A stretch of DNA of 32,018 bases from an uncultured Pseudomonas sp. (GTDB lineage Bacteria > Pseudomonadota > Gammaproteobacteria > Pseudomonadales > Pseudomonadaceae). The stretch lies in NCBI RefSeq assembly GCF_913777995.1, contig NZ_CAJYVE010000003.1, forward strand, positions 1-32,018. Reading direction: 5' to 3'. A program made the translations under genes and the position numbers. Shown here piece by piece: positions 6,276 to 14,242 of the stretch (positions are counted from its first letter, which is position 1; the number at the start of each line of letters is the position of its first letter). The notes beneath the pieces are model-generated. The model searched no databases. It was not told the DNA's origin and saw nothing but the letters and a program-made list of their open reading frames with translations.

Positions 6276-8663
6276 TCAGTGGGAGAACAGCGAGTGTCCC
6301 ACCTGCCCGGCCAGCTTCTGCGGCTTGATCAGAAAACGCGCCAGGGCGGGCAATAGCCACAACGCGCCGAACATGTTCCACAGCAGCATGAAGGTCAGCA
6401 TCAGGCCCATGTCGGCCTGGAACTTGATGGCCGAGAAGATCCAGGTACACACCCCGATGGCCAGGCACAGGCCGGTGAACAGCACCGCCTTGCCGGTGGA
6501 CTTGAGCGTCTCGTAGTAGGCTTCCTGCAACGGCAGGCCCGCGCGCAGAAAGCTCTCCAGGCGGCTGTAGATATAGATGCCGTAGTCCACGCCGATGCCC
6601 ACCCCCAGGGCGATCACCGGCAGCGTGGCGACTTTCACGCCGATGCCCAGCAGGGCCATCAGCGCATTGCCCAGCACCGAGGTGAGCACCAGCGGCAGGA
6701 CGATGCACAAGGTCGCTGCCCAGGAGCGGAAGGTGATCAGGCACATGCCGGCCACGCAGAGATAGACCAGTATCAGAATCAGCAGCTCGGACTCCCTGAT
6801 CACCTCGTTGGTGGCGGCTTCGATCCCGGCGTTGCCCGCCGCCAGGAGGAACTGCAACTGCGGGCCGTCATGCTCGGCGGCGAACGCCTTGACCGCCGCC
6901 ACGGCGCGTTCCAGGGTCTCGGCCTTGTGGTCGTTGAGGAAAATCAGCAGCGGCGCCACCGAGCAGTCAGCGTTGTACAGGCCCTCGGCGCGAGCGATGG
7001 AGCTGTTGAGCACGTCTTTGTTGCGCGACAGCGTCTCCCACTTGAGGCTGCCCTCGTTCATGCCCTTGATCACCTGGCGCGAGACATTGACCATCGAGAT
7101 GGTCGACTGCACACCAGGGGTGTTGTCCATTTTCCAGGCCAGTTCGCCCATGGTCGACAGGGTCGAATAGGCCGAGCAGCCCTCGGTCGGGGTCTTGACC
7201 ATGACCACCAGCACGTCGGAGCTGGTCGCGTAGTGCTGGATGATGAACGCGTTGTCCTGGTTGTAACGCGAGTCCGGGCGCAGTTCAGGCGCACCCTGGT
7301 CGAGATCGCCGATCTTCAGGTTCTGGCTGTACCAGAGCCCGCCACCGAAGGCCAGCAGTGCCAGGACGATGGATACCGGCGCCACGCGGGGGCTGGCGAA
7401 GTTGGCCAGCAGGCGCCAGAACGGATGCTCCGACACCGCATCCTGCTTGCTGCGCACCACCGCACGTTTGCTGATCCCCACGTAGGAAATCGCCACAGGC
7501 AGCAGGATCAGGTTGGTGAAGACGATCACCGCCACACCAATGGAAGCCCCGATGGCCAGCTCGCGAATCACTCCGATGTCGATGATCAGCAGGGTGATGA
7601 AGCCCACCGCATCGGCAAGGATCGCGATCATGCCCGGCAGGAACAGCTGCCGGAAGGTGCGCCGTGCGGCAGTGAGGGGGCCGTCGGCCTCGCCGGACTG
7701 CAGGGCGATGCCGTTGATCTTCTGCACCCCGTGGGAAATGCCGATGGCGAAGATCAGGAACGGCACCAGCATCGAATAGGGGTCGATACCGAACCCGGCC
7801 ATGTGCATCAGGCCCAGTTGCCAGATCACCGCGATCAAGGTGGTACTGAGTACTGCCACCGTGCTGCGCAGGCAGCGGGTGAACCATACCAGCAGCACCA
7901 GGGTGATCAGAAAGGCGACGGCGAAGAACGCCACGACCATGAACAGCCCGTCGATCAGGTCACCGACCTTCTTGGCGAAGCCGACGATGTGGATACTGAC
8001 CTGCGGATTCTTCAGCTGGTACTTGTCGCGGATCTTCTCTTCGAGTTGATGGGAGAAGCCCTGGTAGTCCAGGTTGAGCAGCACGCTCTGGTCGTTCGGG
8101 TCCGGATAGGCTTCCAGCAACGGGAACTCGACGATGCTCGACTTGAAGTCATTGGCCACCAGACGCCCGACCTGTCCGGACTTGAGCACGTTGTTGCGCA
8201 GTTGATCGAGGCTGTCGCGTGAGCCGTCGTAGCTCTTGGGTATCACCTCGCCACCGGCGAAGCCCTCTTCGGTGACCTCGGTCCAGCGTACGCTGGGGCT
8301 CCACAGCGACTTCAGGCCCGAACGGTCGACGCCCGGAATGTAGAAGGCTTCGTCATGGATCTCGCGCAGGGTTTCCATGTAGGACGCCGAAAAGATATCG
8401 CCATCGCGCGCCTGCACAGCGATACGCACGGTATTGCCCAGGTTGGCCAGGTCGTTGCGGTGGGCCAGCATGTTCTGGATGTAGGGGTGGCCGAGCGGGA
8501 TCATCTTCTCGAAACTGGTCGACGGCCTGACCTGCAGAGCCTGCCAGGCCAGCAACAGGCTGGTCAGCAGACAGAGGATGATCACCGTGGGGCGGTTGTC
8601 GAAGATCAGCCGCTCAAGGAAGGTGGCGCGCTCATCGGTACGCGGGTGCTGGAGATCGTTCAT
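6276..8663 (-). CDS. RND/MMPL family transporter
   Basis: A 795-residue inner-membrane protein of the RND superfamily in the MMPL/hydrophobe-exporter style, with no partner membrane-fusion gene nearby. One span sits near residues 28-46. A large periplasmic loop follows, then a bundle of spans with IGISHGVQKING and ADAVGFITLLIID. After a second periplasmic loop a second bundle carries LGVGIGVDYGIYIYSRLE, a repeat of the transport-domain motif. This two-fold layout (1+5, 1+5 spans) is diagnostic. AAGGA precedes the ATG at 8663. It lies 17 bases after the stop of the YCF48 propeller gene, so the two form an operon; this pairing recurs in pseudomonads. The substrate is unknown, with hydrophobic or lipid-like molecules likely for the family. 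Confidence 0.88.
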   Translation of the reverse strand: MNDLQHPRTDERATFLERLIFDNRPTVIILCLLTSLLLAWQALQVRPSTSFEKMIPLGHPYIQNMLAHRNDLANLGNTVRIAVQARDGDIFSASYMETLREIHDEAFYIPGVDRSGLKSLWSPSVRWTEVTEEGFAGGEVIPKSYDGSRDSLDQLRNNVLKSGQVGRLVANDFKSSIVEFPLLEAYPDPNDQSVLLNLDYQGFSHQLEEKIRDKYQLKNPQVSIHIVGFAKKVGDLIDGLFMVVAFFAVAFLITLVLLVWFTRCLRSTVAVLSTTLIAVIWQLGLMHMAGFGIDPYSMLVPFLIFAIGISHGVQKINGIALQSGEADGPLTAARRTFRQLFLPGMIAILADAVGFITLLIIDIGVIRELAIGASIGVAVIVFTNLILLPVAISYVGISKRAVVRSKQDAVSEHPFWRLLANFASPRVAPVSIVLALLAFGGGLWYSQNLKIGDLDQGAPELRPDSRYNQDNAFIIQHYATSSDVLVVMVKTPTEGCSAYSTLSTMGELAWKMDNTPGVQSTISMVNVSRQVIKGMNEGSLKWETLSRNKDVLNSSIARAEGLYNADCSVAPLLIFLNDHKAETLERAVAAVKAFAAEHDGPQLQFLLAAGNAGIEAATNEVIRESELLILILVYLCVAGMCLITFRSWAATLCIVLPLVLTSVLGNALMALLGIGVKVATLPVIALGVGIGVDYGIYIYSRLESFLRAGLPLQEAYYETLKSTGKAVLFTGLCLAIGVCTWIFSAIKFQADMGLMLTFMLLWNMFGALWLLPALARFLIKPQKLAGQVGHSLFSH

Positions 8664-8680
8664 GCCTGGGGTCCTTGTGC

Positions 8681-9706
8681 TTATCGCTGCTCGAGCGCCG
8701 CGCCGTCTGAAGAGCCGAGGCGCACGCCGCCCTGGCCGACCAGGATCAGTTCGCCCCTGGCATTGCCGGCAACCCCGGCCAGGGCGATGTGGTCCGGGCG
8801 ATTGAACACGGTGAAATTCTGCCCGGCGTCCGTGCTGCGCAAGACGGTGCCGGCGTTGCCCACCAGCACCAGCGAACCGTCGTCGAGTCGCCCGGCACCG
8901 GCCAGGGTGGCCTGCAGCGCGCCGCGCTCATCCTGCGCCTGCACCGCCTCCCAGCTGTCACCGAAGTCGCTGGAGCGCAGCAGGTTGCCGCGCAGGCCGA
9001 ACACCAGCAGGGTCTGCGGCTGGCCGGTGGCGATCACCCCGAACAACGAACCGTGGTAAGGGCTGTCGAGCTTTTCCCAGCTCTGCCCCAGGTCGCGGGA
9101 GCGGTACATGCCACCCGCCTCGCCGACGATGAACAGCCCGGCCTCGGGAATCGCTGCGATGGCATTGAGGTGGAACTGGTCCTCGTTGTCCAGGCGCGCA
9201 CTCACATAGTCCCAATGCCGCCCGCCGTCCAGCGTTGCCAGCAATGCGCCGTAGGCACCTACCGCGAAGCCGGTGTTCGGGTCCTGGAACCACACGTCGA
9301 GCAACGGCGCCTCGCGCTGCTGGTCCTCGAACTGCTTGCTCCAGGTCTGCCCGCCGTCGCTGCTGGCAAGGATCTGTGCATCGTGGCCGACGGCCCAGCC
9401 ATGTCGTTCATCGACGAAATACACCGCCGTCAGCAGCTGGCGGCTGGGCACCCGCGCCTGCTGCCAGCTCTGGCCCTGGTCATCGGAATAGAGAATGTGG
9501 CCATGATCGCCCACGGCCACCAGGCGCGGCCCGGCGTGGGCCACGTCGAGCAACAGGGTCGTGGCAGCTCTGTTCGACTCGATGGCATATACATCGGCCT
9601 GGACCGTGTCGCTGGCGGCATGGAGGGAAACGCTGAACGGCATGACCAGCAGCGTGGCCAGCCAGAGCGCGGTGCGGCGCAGGCACCGGGCGGTGGGCTC
9701 GTGCAT
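8681..9706 (-). CDS. Exported YCF48/BNR-repeat beta-propeller protein
   Basis: A 341-residue protein with a signal peptide (hydrophobic core ~14-29, cleavage-like SLHA-A near residue 30). It has at least six propeller repeats of the form D-x-G-x-[ST]-W: DQGQSW, DGGQTW, DGGRHW, DLGQSW, DFGDSW and DAGQNF. These belong to the YCF48/HCF136 group, named after a photosystem II assembly factor; in heterotrophs they are thought to act as scaffolds. GGGAGA lies just upstream of the ATG at 9706. The RND transporter follows after 17 bases, so a periplasmic accessory role for that transporter is inferred. The DUF1302 and DUF1329 genes that often accompany this pair are not in the flanks. Confidence 0.85.
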   Translation of the reverse strand: MHEPTARCLRRTALWLATLLVMPFSVSLHAASDTVQADVYAIESNRAATTLLLDVAHAGPRLVAVGDHGHILYSDDQGQSWQQARVPSRQLLTAVYFVDERHGWAVGHDAQILASSDGGQTWSKQFEDQQREAPLLDVWFQDPNTGFAVGAYGALLATLDGGRHWDYVSARLDNEDQFHLNAIAAIPEAGLFIVGEAGGMYRSRDLGQSWEKLDSPYHGSLFGVIATGQPQTLLVFGLRGNLLRSSDFGDSWEAVQAQDERGALQATLAGAGRLDDGSLVLVGNAGTVLRSTDAGQNFTVFNRPDHIALAGVAGNARGELILVGQGGVRLGSSDGAALEQR

Positions 9707-9775
9707 GAAACTCTCCCTGTTCTTGTTATGCAGCGCACACCCGGGGGCCGCGCGACGCTTTGTGGAAGCCGGTTC

Positions 9776-9805
9776 ATCCTAGAAGGCAACGCCGACGCCT
9801 GACAA
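9776..9805 (-). promoter_or_regulatory. Candidate sigma-70 promoter for the YCF48-RND operon
   Basis: On the minus strand TTGTCA (9805-9800) is followed after 18 bases by TAGGAT (9781-9776). These match the -35 and -10 consensus at four to five and four of six bases. The start site would be about 60 bases before the ATG at 9706. No other good candidate was seen in the 155-base gap. Confidence 0.4.
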
Positions 9806-9861
9806 TCGACGCGACGTTATGTTTTGTTAAGCGACCGGTCGCGCCCTGCCATGCGGGCCGC

Positions 9862-11019
9862 TCAGTCGATCACCACATGAGGCAGGAAGCGGCTGCTGTC
9901 CTTGGTGATCAGGCTGTCATCTTCGCGAATGCCGATACCCGAAGCCTGGTCGCCGATCACCCAGGCGCCGACCAGCGTATAGCTGTCGCCAAAGCGCGGT
10001 AATGGCGAATACGCCTGCAGGATGTACGGCGCATCGGTGTAGGGGCCATCTTCGGCGATGGTCTCGTCACCTGGCGTACGAATCTCGATGTTCGCCCCTT
10101 CGCGGGAAAAGTACGGTTTGCGCACCCACCCCTTGGGCACTGCGGCCCCGGGACGGTCGTCGACAAACGCTGGCAGCAGGTTCGGGTGGCCCTCGTTGAA
10201 CTGCCAGAGCAGCGGCAGGATGCCCTTGTTGCTGAGAATCGCTTTCCAGGCCGGCTCGACGAACTGCGTGCCGCTGGCCGCCACATGCTGGCCGAATGGC
10301 TCGTGGAAGATGTGCTCCCAGGCATGCAGCTTGAACAAGCGCTCGATGGGGCGACCCTGCAAGTCGACGAAGCGCCCCGCAGCGTCCAGTCCGATGTCCT
10401 CGATGTCGATATGCCGGGTGGCGATCCCCGCGTGCCCGGCCATGCGTCGCAGGAACTCGGTGGTGCCGCGGTCTTCGGCCGAACCGGACATGGCCGAGAA
10501 ATAGAAAGGCGCCGGGCCGCGAAACGCCTCGAAAGCCGCGACCAGGTCGGTGGCAATGGCATTGAATTGGCTGGCCGCAGCCGGCAGCTCGCCACGGGCG
10601 ATCTGTTCGTCCAGCCACACCAGCTGGAAAGCCGCCGCCTCCATCAGGCTGGTGGGGGTGTCGGCGTTGATCTCGTACATCTTCGCCGGTCCATCGCCGT
10701 GGTAGGCAAAGTCGAAGCGCGCATACAGGTGCGGCTCACGGCGTCGCCAGGAGTCGCGGATCAGGTCGAAGTACGCCGGCGGAATCGCCAGCTGGTGCAA
10801 CAGCGCTTCGCTTTCCACGACCCGCGCCACGGCGTCCAGGCACAGCTGGTGCAGCTCGCGGGTGGGGGCTTCGAGGTCGCGGGTCACCTGCGCCTCGCTG
10901 AACAGGTAGTAATGCCGTTCGTCCCAGTAGCGTTCACCCTCGATGGTGTGAAAGTCGAAGCCTTCGCGCTCGGCGGTGGTCCGCCAGTCCGGGCGTTCTG
11001 CGATGCTGATCCGTTTCAT
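9862..11019 (-). CDS. Glutathionylspermidine synthase-like ATP-grasp ligase (YjfC/YgiC type)
   Basis: A 385-residue protein of the family that shares the pre-ATP-grasp and ATP-grasp domains of glutathionylspermidine synthetase but lacks the amidase half. Recognisable stretches are YWDERHYYLF near residues 31-40, RFDFAYHGDGPAKMYEINADTPTSLMEAAA (in parts) around 100-130, and the C-terminal GKPYFSREGANIEI-type region, here WVRKPYFSREGANIEI. Such enzymes form an amide bond between a carboxylate and an amine using ATP; the true substrate of YjfC/YgiC proteins is not settled. AAGGACGGGG precedes the ATG at 11019. It is the last gene of the yjf-type cluster, 20 bases after the DUF1190 lipoprotein gene, the same pairing as ygiB-ygiC and yjfM-yjfC in E. 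coli. Confidence 0.9.
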   Translation of the reverse strand: MKRISIAERPDWRTTAEREGFDFHTIEGERYWDERHYYLFSEAQVTRDLEAPTRELHQLCLDAVARVVESEALLHQLAIPPAYFDLIRDSWRRREPHLYARFDFAYHGDGPAKMYEINADTPTSLMEAAAFQLVWLDEQIARGELPAAASQFNAIATDLVAAFEAFRGPAPFYFSAMSGSAEDRGTTEFLRRMAGHAGIATRHIDIEDIGLDAAGRFVDLQGRPIERLFKLHAWEHIFHEPFGQHVAASGTQFVEPAWKAILSNKGILPLLWQFNEGHPNLLPAFVDDRPGAAVPKGWVRKPYFSREGANIEIRTPGDETIAEDGPYTDAPYILQAYSPLPRFGDSYTLVGAWVIGDQASGIGIREDDSLITKDSSRFLPHVVID

Positions 11020-11039
11020 GACCCCGTCCTTGCCGAGTC

Positions 11040-11759
11040 TCAGCCGCCGAAGCTGGAGCGGCTGCTGCTCTTGCCACCCCAGCCACTGCGCGCGGTGGCC
11101 TGGCTGCCGAAACCGCCACGCGAAACCGTGGACGAAACCGAGGAGCCAGCGCCCAGGCTGCGTGCCAGGGTGGTCTTGCTGTAGGTCTTGTCGGGGCTGT
11201 AGCGCGCCTGGGTCGAGCGGCTGTAGGTCTTGCCGCGGTCGATCTGGCTGTACAGCGTCGAACTGTAGTAACCGCCACGGTCATCGCGGTTCATGTACAC
11301 CGGCTGCGTCGCGTAGCGGCTGCCAAAGCCATTGCTCAGCAGGTTGCCGATCAGCAGGCCGGTAAGGAAGTTGCTGCTGGCGCCGGGGTTGGACTGCACC
11401 AGTTGCTGGTTGGTCTGCTGCAGCACGTCCTTGGGCACGTTGCCTTCGAACGACAGCTGGAAGCCGCCCACCTTGGGCATGTACTTGCCGTCGGAGGTGG
11501 CCTGGCAGTAGTCGGGAACGAAGTCGGCCTCGCAGGACGCCTGGTCGTCATAGGTCGGCGCAATGCGCAGGTGTTCGGCCAGGGCCTTCATGTAGGCCTC
11601 GGAACAGAAATCCACCGGCACCTTGGCGTTGGCGCACTCCTGCACCGAGGCGAAGGTGGTCTGTGCGCTGAAGTTCGGCTCGTCGTCCGAGCCTCCGCAG
11701 GCAGTGAGGGCCAGTGGCAGGGTGCCGACCAGTACCAGTTGAGTGGGGCTGCGTCTCAT
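11040..11759 (-). CDS. DUF1190 lipoprotein (YjfM/YgiB type)
   Basis: A 239-residue predicted lipoprotein. The signal peptide ends in a lipobox LTAC with C21 as the lipidated residue. The mature part has paired cysteines in short conserved units (ECANAKVPVDFCSEAY, then SCEADFVPDYCQATSDG), typical of the DUF1190 family. A Ser/Gly/Arg-rich low-complexity tail, from about residue 155, ends GGKSSSRSSFGG. GAGGGCG lies before the ATG at 11759. It sits 10 bases after the DUF350 gene and 20 before the ATP-grasp gene. The flexible C-terminal tail could be a substrate for the neighbouring ligase, but that is speculation. Confidence 0.88.
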   Translation of the reverse strand: MRRSPTQLVLVGTLPLALTACGGSDDEPNFSAQTTFASVQECANAKVPVDFCSEAYMKALAEHLRIAPTYDDQASCEADFVPDYCQATSDGKYMPKVGGFQLSFEGNVPKDVLQQTNQQLVQSNPGASSNFLTGLLIGNLLSNGFGSRYATQPVYMNRDDRGGYYSSTLYSQIDRGKTYSRSTQARYSPDKTYSKTTLARSLGAGSSVSSTVSRGGFGSQATARSGWGGKSSSRSSFGG

Positions 11760-11769
11760 GGCGGCGCCC

Positions 11770-12195
11770 TCAGTTCGCGGGGGTCATGCAGGCCGCGTTG
11801 AGCAGGCCCACGCTGATCGCCACGCTGGCGGCATAGATGGCTGCCGCCATCTCGCCCTTGGCGATGCGCGCCGAAAGGCCCCTGAGCACCAGGCTGGTAA
11901 CACCGAAGGCCAGCAGTTGCACCACGGCGGCGATCAGCGCCCAGACGATGACGTCGAGGATATTGATGCTGTAGGCGATGACGTTGCTGGCGGGCAAGGC
12001 GAAACCGATCAGCGAACCACCCAGGGCCAGCGCGGCGGCCGGGTTGTTGTCGCGGATCAGCGCGAACTCCTTGTGCGGTGTGATGCGGGTGTAGATGAAC
12101 TGGAAAAGCGCGAACAGTGCCGCGGCCACCAGGATGTAGAGGATGAAGCCGAAGACCGCCTGGGCATCGAGCGACATGCGCAACGCATCGATCAT
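11770..12195 (-). CDS. DUF350 inner-membrane protein (YjfL type)
   Basis: A 141-residue membrane protein with four hydrophobic spans (approximately 13-31, 52-70, 78-103, 117-136). Family-typical features are the polar stretch REDN-like LIRDNNPAAALALGGSLIGF and the repeat-like internal symmetry of two two-helix units. AAGGAAATC precedes the ATG at 12195. DUF350 proteins sit in envelope-stress type clusters with PspA-like proteins and ATP-grasp ligases, as here. Transport or channel activity has been guessed for the family but not shown. The gene is 16 bases after yjfK-like and 10 before the DUF1190 gene, so it is part of one transcript. Confidence 0.88.
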   Translation of the reverse strand: MIDALRMSLDAQAVFGFILYILVAAALFALFQFIYTRITPHKEFALIRDNNPAAALALGGSLIGFALPASNVIAYSINILDVIVWALIAAVVQLLAFGVTSLVLRGLSARIAKGEMAAAIYAASVAISVGLLNAACMTPAN

Positions 12196-12211
12196 GAAGA
12201 TTTCCTTGTCT

Positions 12212-12865
12212 TTAGAGAACGGTGATATCGGTGGAAGCGAGCGTCACACCGACCGCCGTGGTCAGGGTGAGGTTCCCCTCCTCGTCTTCTTCCAGCGAAA
12301 ACAGCAGGAACTCACGGCGGCCGATCAGACCGGTTTCACGGGCATAGAGCATGCTCAGGTGCTTGACCTGGTAGCGGCTGTCGGGGCTGGCAACCTGTTC
12401 GAGCATGGGCGTGAGTTCGGTCTGCCCGGCTTCGCTACCCCATTGGCGTTCGAACACTTCGCCTTCATGTTCGTAGGTGGGCAGGCCGATCGGCGAGTCC
12501 GGCCCGGTCAGGCGCAGCAGTTCGTCACGGCTGTTGATGGGCGTGGCGCTGTAGTAGCCGAAGAGAATGATGTCCTGGACATCTTCAGGCTGCGGGCCGT
12601 TGCTGACCACCTGCAGGAAGTAGTCTTCGTCATCCAGGTAGAAGCGCCACAGGGTCATGGCCTGGCCGAGGTCGATCCGGCCGGTGGCCCAGATCTTCTC
12701 GTCGCCCGGCAATACCACATAGGAATGGCCGTCGAGCAGCAGCTTCAACGACGAATCCAGGCACAGCATGCCGCCATTGCGCAGCCCCAGCGGGCTGCCG
12801 TTGGCGCTGAGCGCACCCTTGGGGGCCGGGGCTTCGAGGCCCATGACCCGCTTGAACCAACTCAT
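12212..12865 (-). CDS. DUF2491 family protein (YjfK type)
   Basis: A 217-residue soluble protein beginning MSWFKRVMGLEAP. Recognised as DUF2491/YjfK by its position and by the stretch IDLGQAMTLWRFYLDDEDYFLQV with the following DIILFGYYSATPI. No signal peptide or membrane span was seen. CAAGGAG lies upstream of the ATG at 12865, which is why I trim the longer open frame that begins at 12988 inside the rhomboid gene. The gap to the upstream rhomboid gene is 40 bases. The biochemical role is unknown; it probably works with the PspA-like and DUF350 proteins. Confidence 0.85.
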   Translation of the reverse strand: MSWFKRVMGLEAPAPKGALSANGSPLGLRNGGMLCLDSSLKLLLDGHSYVVLPGDEKIWATGRIDLGQAMTLWRFYLDDEDYFLQVVSNGPQPEDVQDIILFGYYSATPINSRDELLRLTGPDSPIGLPTYEHEGEVFERQWGSEAGQTELTPMLEQVASPDSRYQVKHLSMLYARETGLIGRREFLLFSLEEDEEGNLTLTTAVGVTLASTDITVL

Positions 12866-12905
12866 AGCGTTTCTCCTTGAAACCGTGCGCTCGCCACTCG
12901 GCGCC

Positions 12906-13451
12906 TCATGTGCCCTGCCCCGCGTGCAGCCAGCGGGCCGCGAGGATGCCGGCGAACGCACCGGCGATATGCGATTCGAACGATACACCGGGCACCGGCA
13001 CGAAACCGGCCAGCATCCCGCTATAGGCCACCAGGGCGATCAGTGCCAGGCCCAGGCTGGCCAGGCTGCGCTGGTACCAGGCGCGGGCCAGCAGGTAGGT
13101 CCACAAGCCGAAGATCAGGCCGCTGGCCCCCACATGCAGGCTGCTGCGGCCCACCAGCCAGACCAGCCCGCCACCGACCAGACAGACCAGCAGCACGACC
13201 CTCAGGTAGCGACCGACGCCTTCAGTGGCCACCAGCCAGCTGAGCACCAGGAACGGCACCAGGTTGCTCAGCAGATGAGCCATGGAACCATGCAGGAAAG
13301 GCGCGAAGACGATGCCCTGCAATCCCCACAGGTGGCGCGGCAGGATACCGTGCCCGACCAGGCTGTAGCCACTGGCGGCGTTATACAGCTGTACCGCCAG
13401 CATGAGCAGGGCCAGGCCGAGGATGACACGCAGTCGGGTGGAGAGTGCCAA
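12906..13451 (-). CDS. Rhomboid family intramembrane serine protease
   Basis: A 181-residue membrane protein with six hydrophobic spans, the minimal bacterial rhomboid core. Catalytic residues are visible: S110 in GASG (108-111) and H161 in ESHIAGAFAG. The HxxxN motif is also present (H59, N63 in HGSMAHLLSNL). It should cleave single-pass membrane proteins within the bilayer. The start appears to be TTG at 13451, with AAGGA nine bases upstream; the next in-frame ATG (residue 17) would cut into the first span. It is inserted between the PspA-like and DUF2491 genes of a cluster that in E. coli runs yjfI-J-K-L-M-C without it. Regulated proteolysis of a cluster partner is a natural hypothesis. 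Confidence 0.88.
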   Translation of the reverse strand: MALSTRLRVILGLALLMLAVQLYNAASGYSLVGHGILPRHLWGLQGIVFAPFLHGSMAHLLSNLVPFLVLSWLVATEGVGRYLRVVLLVCLVGGGLVWLVGRSSLHVGASGLIFGLWTYLLARAWYQRSLASLGLALIALVAYSGMLAGFVPVPGVSFESHIAGAFAGILAARWLHAGQGT

Positions 13452-13479
13452 GGGGTCGTCCTTAACGAAATGGCATGCC

Positions 13480-13506
13480 GCTGCCCCCCGGGAAGCCGGG
13501 GGCAGC
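13480..13506 (-). terminator. GC-rich hairpin between the PspA-like and rhomboid genes
   Basis: GCTGCCCCC (13480-13488) and GGGGGCAGC (13498-13506) pair perfectly around a 9-base loop. It begins 9 bases after the PspA-like stop codon. On the minus strand it is not followed by a U-run, so partial termination or protection of the upstream mRNA end is more likely than a full stop. Confidence 0.45.
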
Positions 13507-13514
13507 GCTGGGAG

Positions 13515-14216
13515 TTACTGCGGGGTCTGGCGGGCCTTGAGGCGGGCCAGTACGTCGTCGGCACCGCCACTGCGGGCGCCGATACCGGCTTCCTGCAGAC
13601 GTCGCTCCAGGTCACCGCCGTTGGCCTGGCTGGCCAGTTCTTCGGCCGCTTCGAGCTTGGCATCGCGCTCGTCCTGGCGCTGCTTGAGGCGCGCCAGTGA
13701 GCCGACGGCGGTTTCCACTGCACCATTGGCACCGCCAGTGGCATTGGCGGTGGCGACCCGGGCACGCTGTACGGTTTCCCGTGCCTTGGCCATTTCCACC
13801 TGCTGCTTGAGGCCACGGATGCGTGCTTCGGACTTGATCACCTGCTCTTGCAGCAGTTCGGCCTGCTGGCCGAACTGGTCGGCCAGGGTCTTTTCCTGGT
13901 CACGCTGGGCTTCGATCTCGGCGATCTTCGCCGCGCATTCGCCGGCCAGGCCCTCTTCGCCCTTGTTCAGCGCCTGCAGAGCGCGACCTTCCCAGTTGGC
14001 GATGTTGGTGGCGTGCTCTTCGAGACGCTGGGCCGACAGCTTGTGCTTGGCCTTGATGCCGATCAGCCCTTCGCGGGCCTTGGCCAGGGCGTTCTCGGCG
14101 TCGCGGATTTCCTGGTCGAGAATGCGCAGGGCGTTGGCATCGGCGATGGCTTCACCGACTTCCGAGGCTCCACCGCGCACGGCGGTGACCAGTTTCTTCC
14201 AGATGCTTGTGGTCAT
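13515..14216 (-). CDS. PspA/IM30 family protein (YjfJ type)
   Basis: A 233-residue, almost wholly helical protein of the PspA/IM30/Vipp1 family, ESCRT-III-like membrane-remodelling coiled coils on the cytoplasmic face of the inner membrane. The N-terminal amphipathic helix (MTTSIWKKLVTAVRGG) is followed by a coiled coil with DQEIRDAENALAKAREGL and KGEEGLAGECAAKIAEIEAQ. After a small Gly/Ala linker near 160-170, a final helix region ends VLARLKARQTPQ. GCAGGAGAG precedes the ATG at 14216. It is the second gene of the yjf-type cluster, 26 bases after the DUF2170 gene. The usual PspB/PspC/PspF partners are absent, so it belongs to the yjf branch rather than the classical phage-shock operon. Confidence 0.92.
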   Translation of the reverse strand: MTTSIWKKLVTAVRGGASEVGEAIADANALRILDQEIRDAENALAKAREGLIGIKAKHKLSAQRLEEHATNIANWEGRALQALNKGEEGLAGECAAKIAEIEAQRDQEKTLADQFGQQAELLQEQVIKSEARIRGLKQQVEMAKARETVQRARVATANATGGANGAVETAVGSLARLKQRQDERDAKLEAAEELASQANGGDLERRLQEAGIGARSGGADDVLARLKARQTPQ

Positions 14217-14242
14217 GAATGCTCTCCTGCCTAGGGCGGTGT

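Noticed and set aside
9831-9842. Palindrome GCGACCGGTCGC after the ATP-grasp gene as a terminator
   Set aside because: The stem would be only four pairs with a four-base loop, and it is followed by TTAACAAAAC rather than a U-run.
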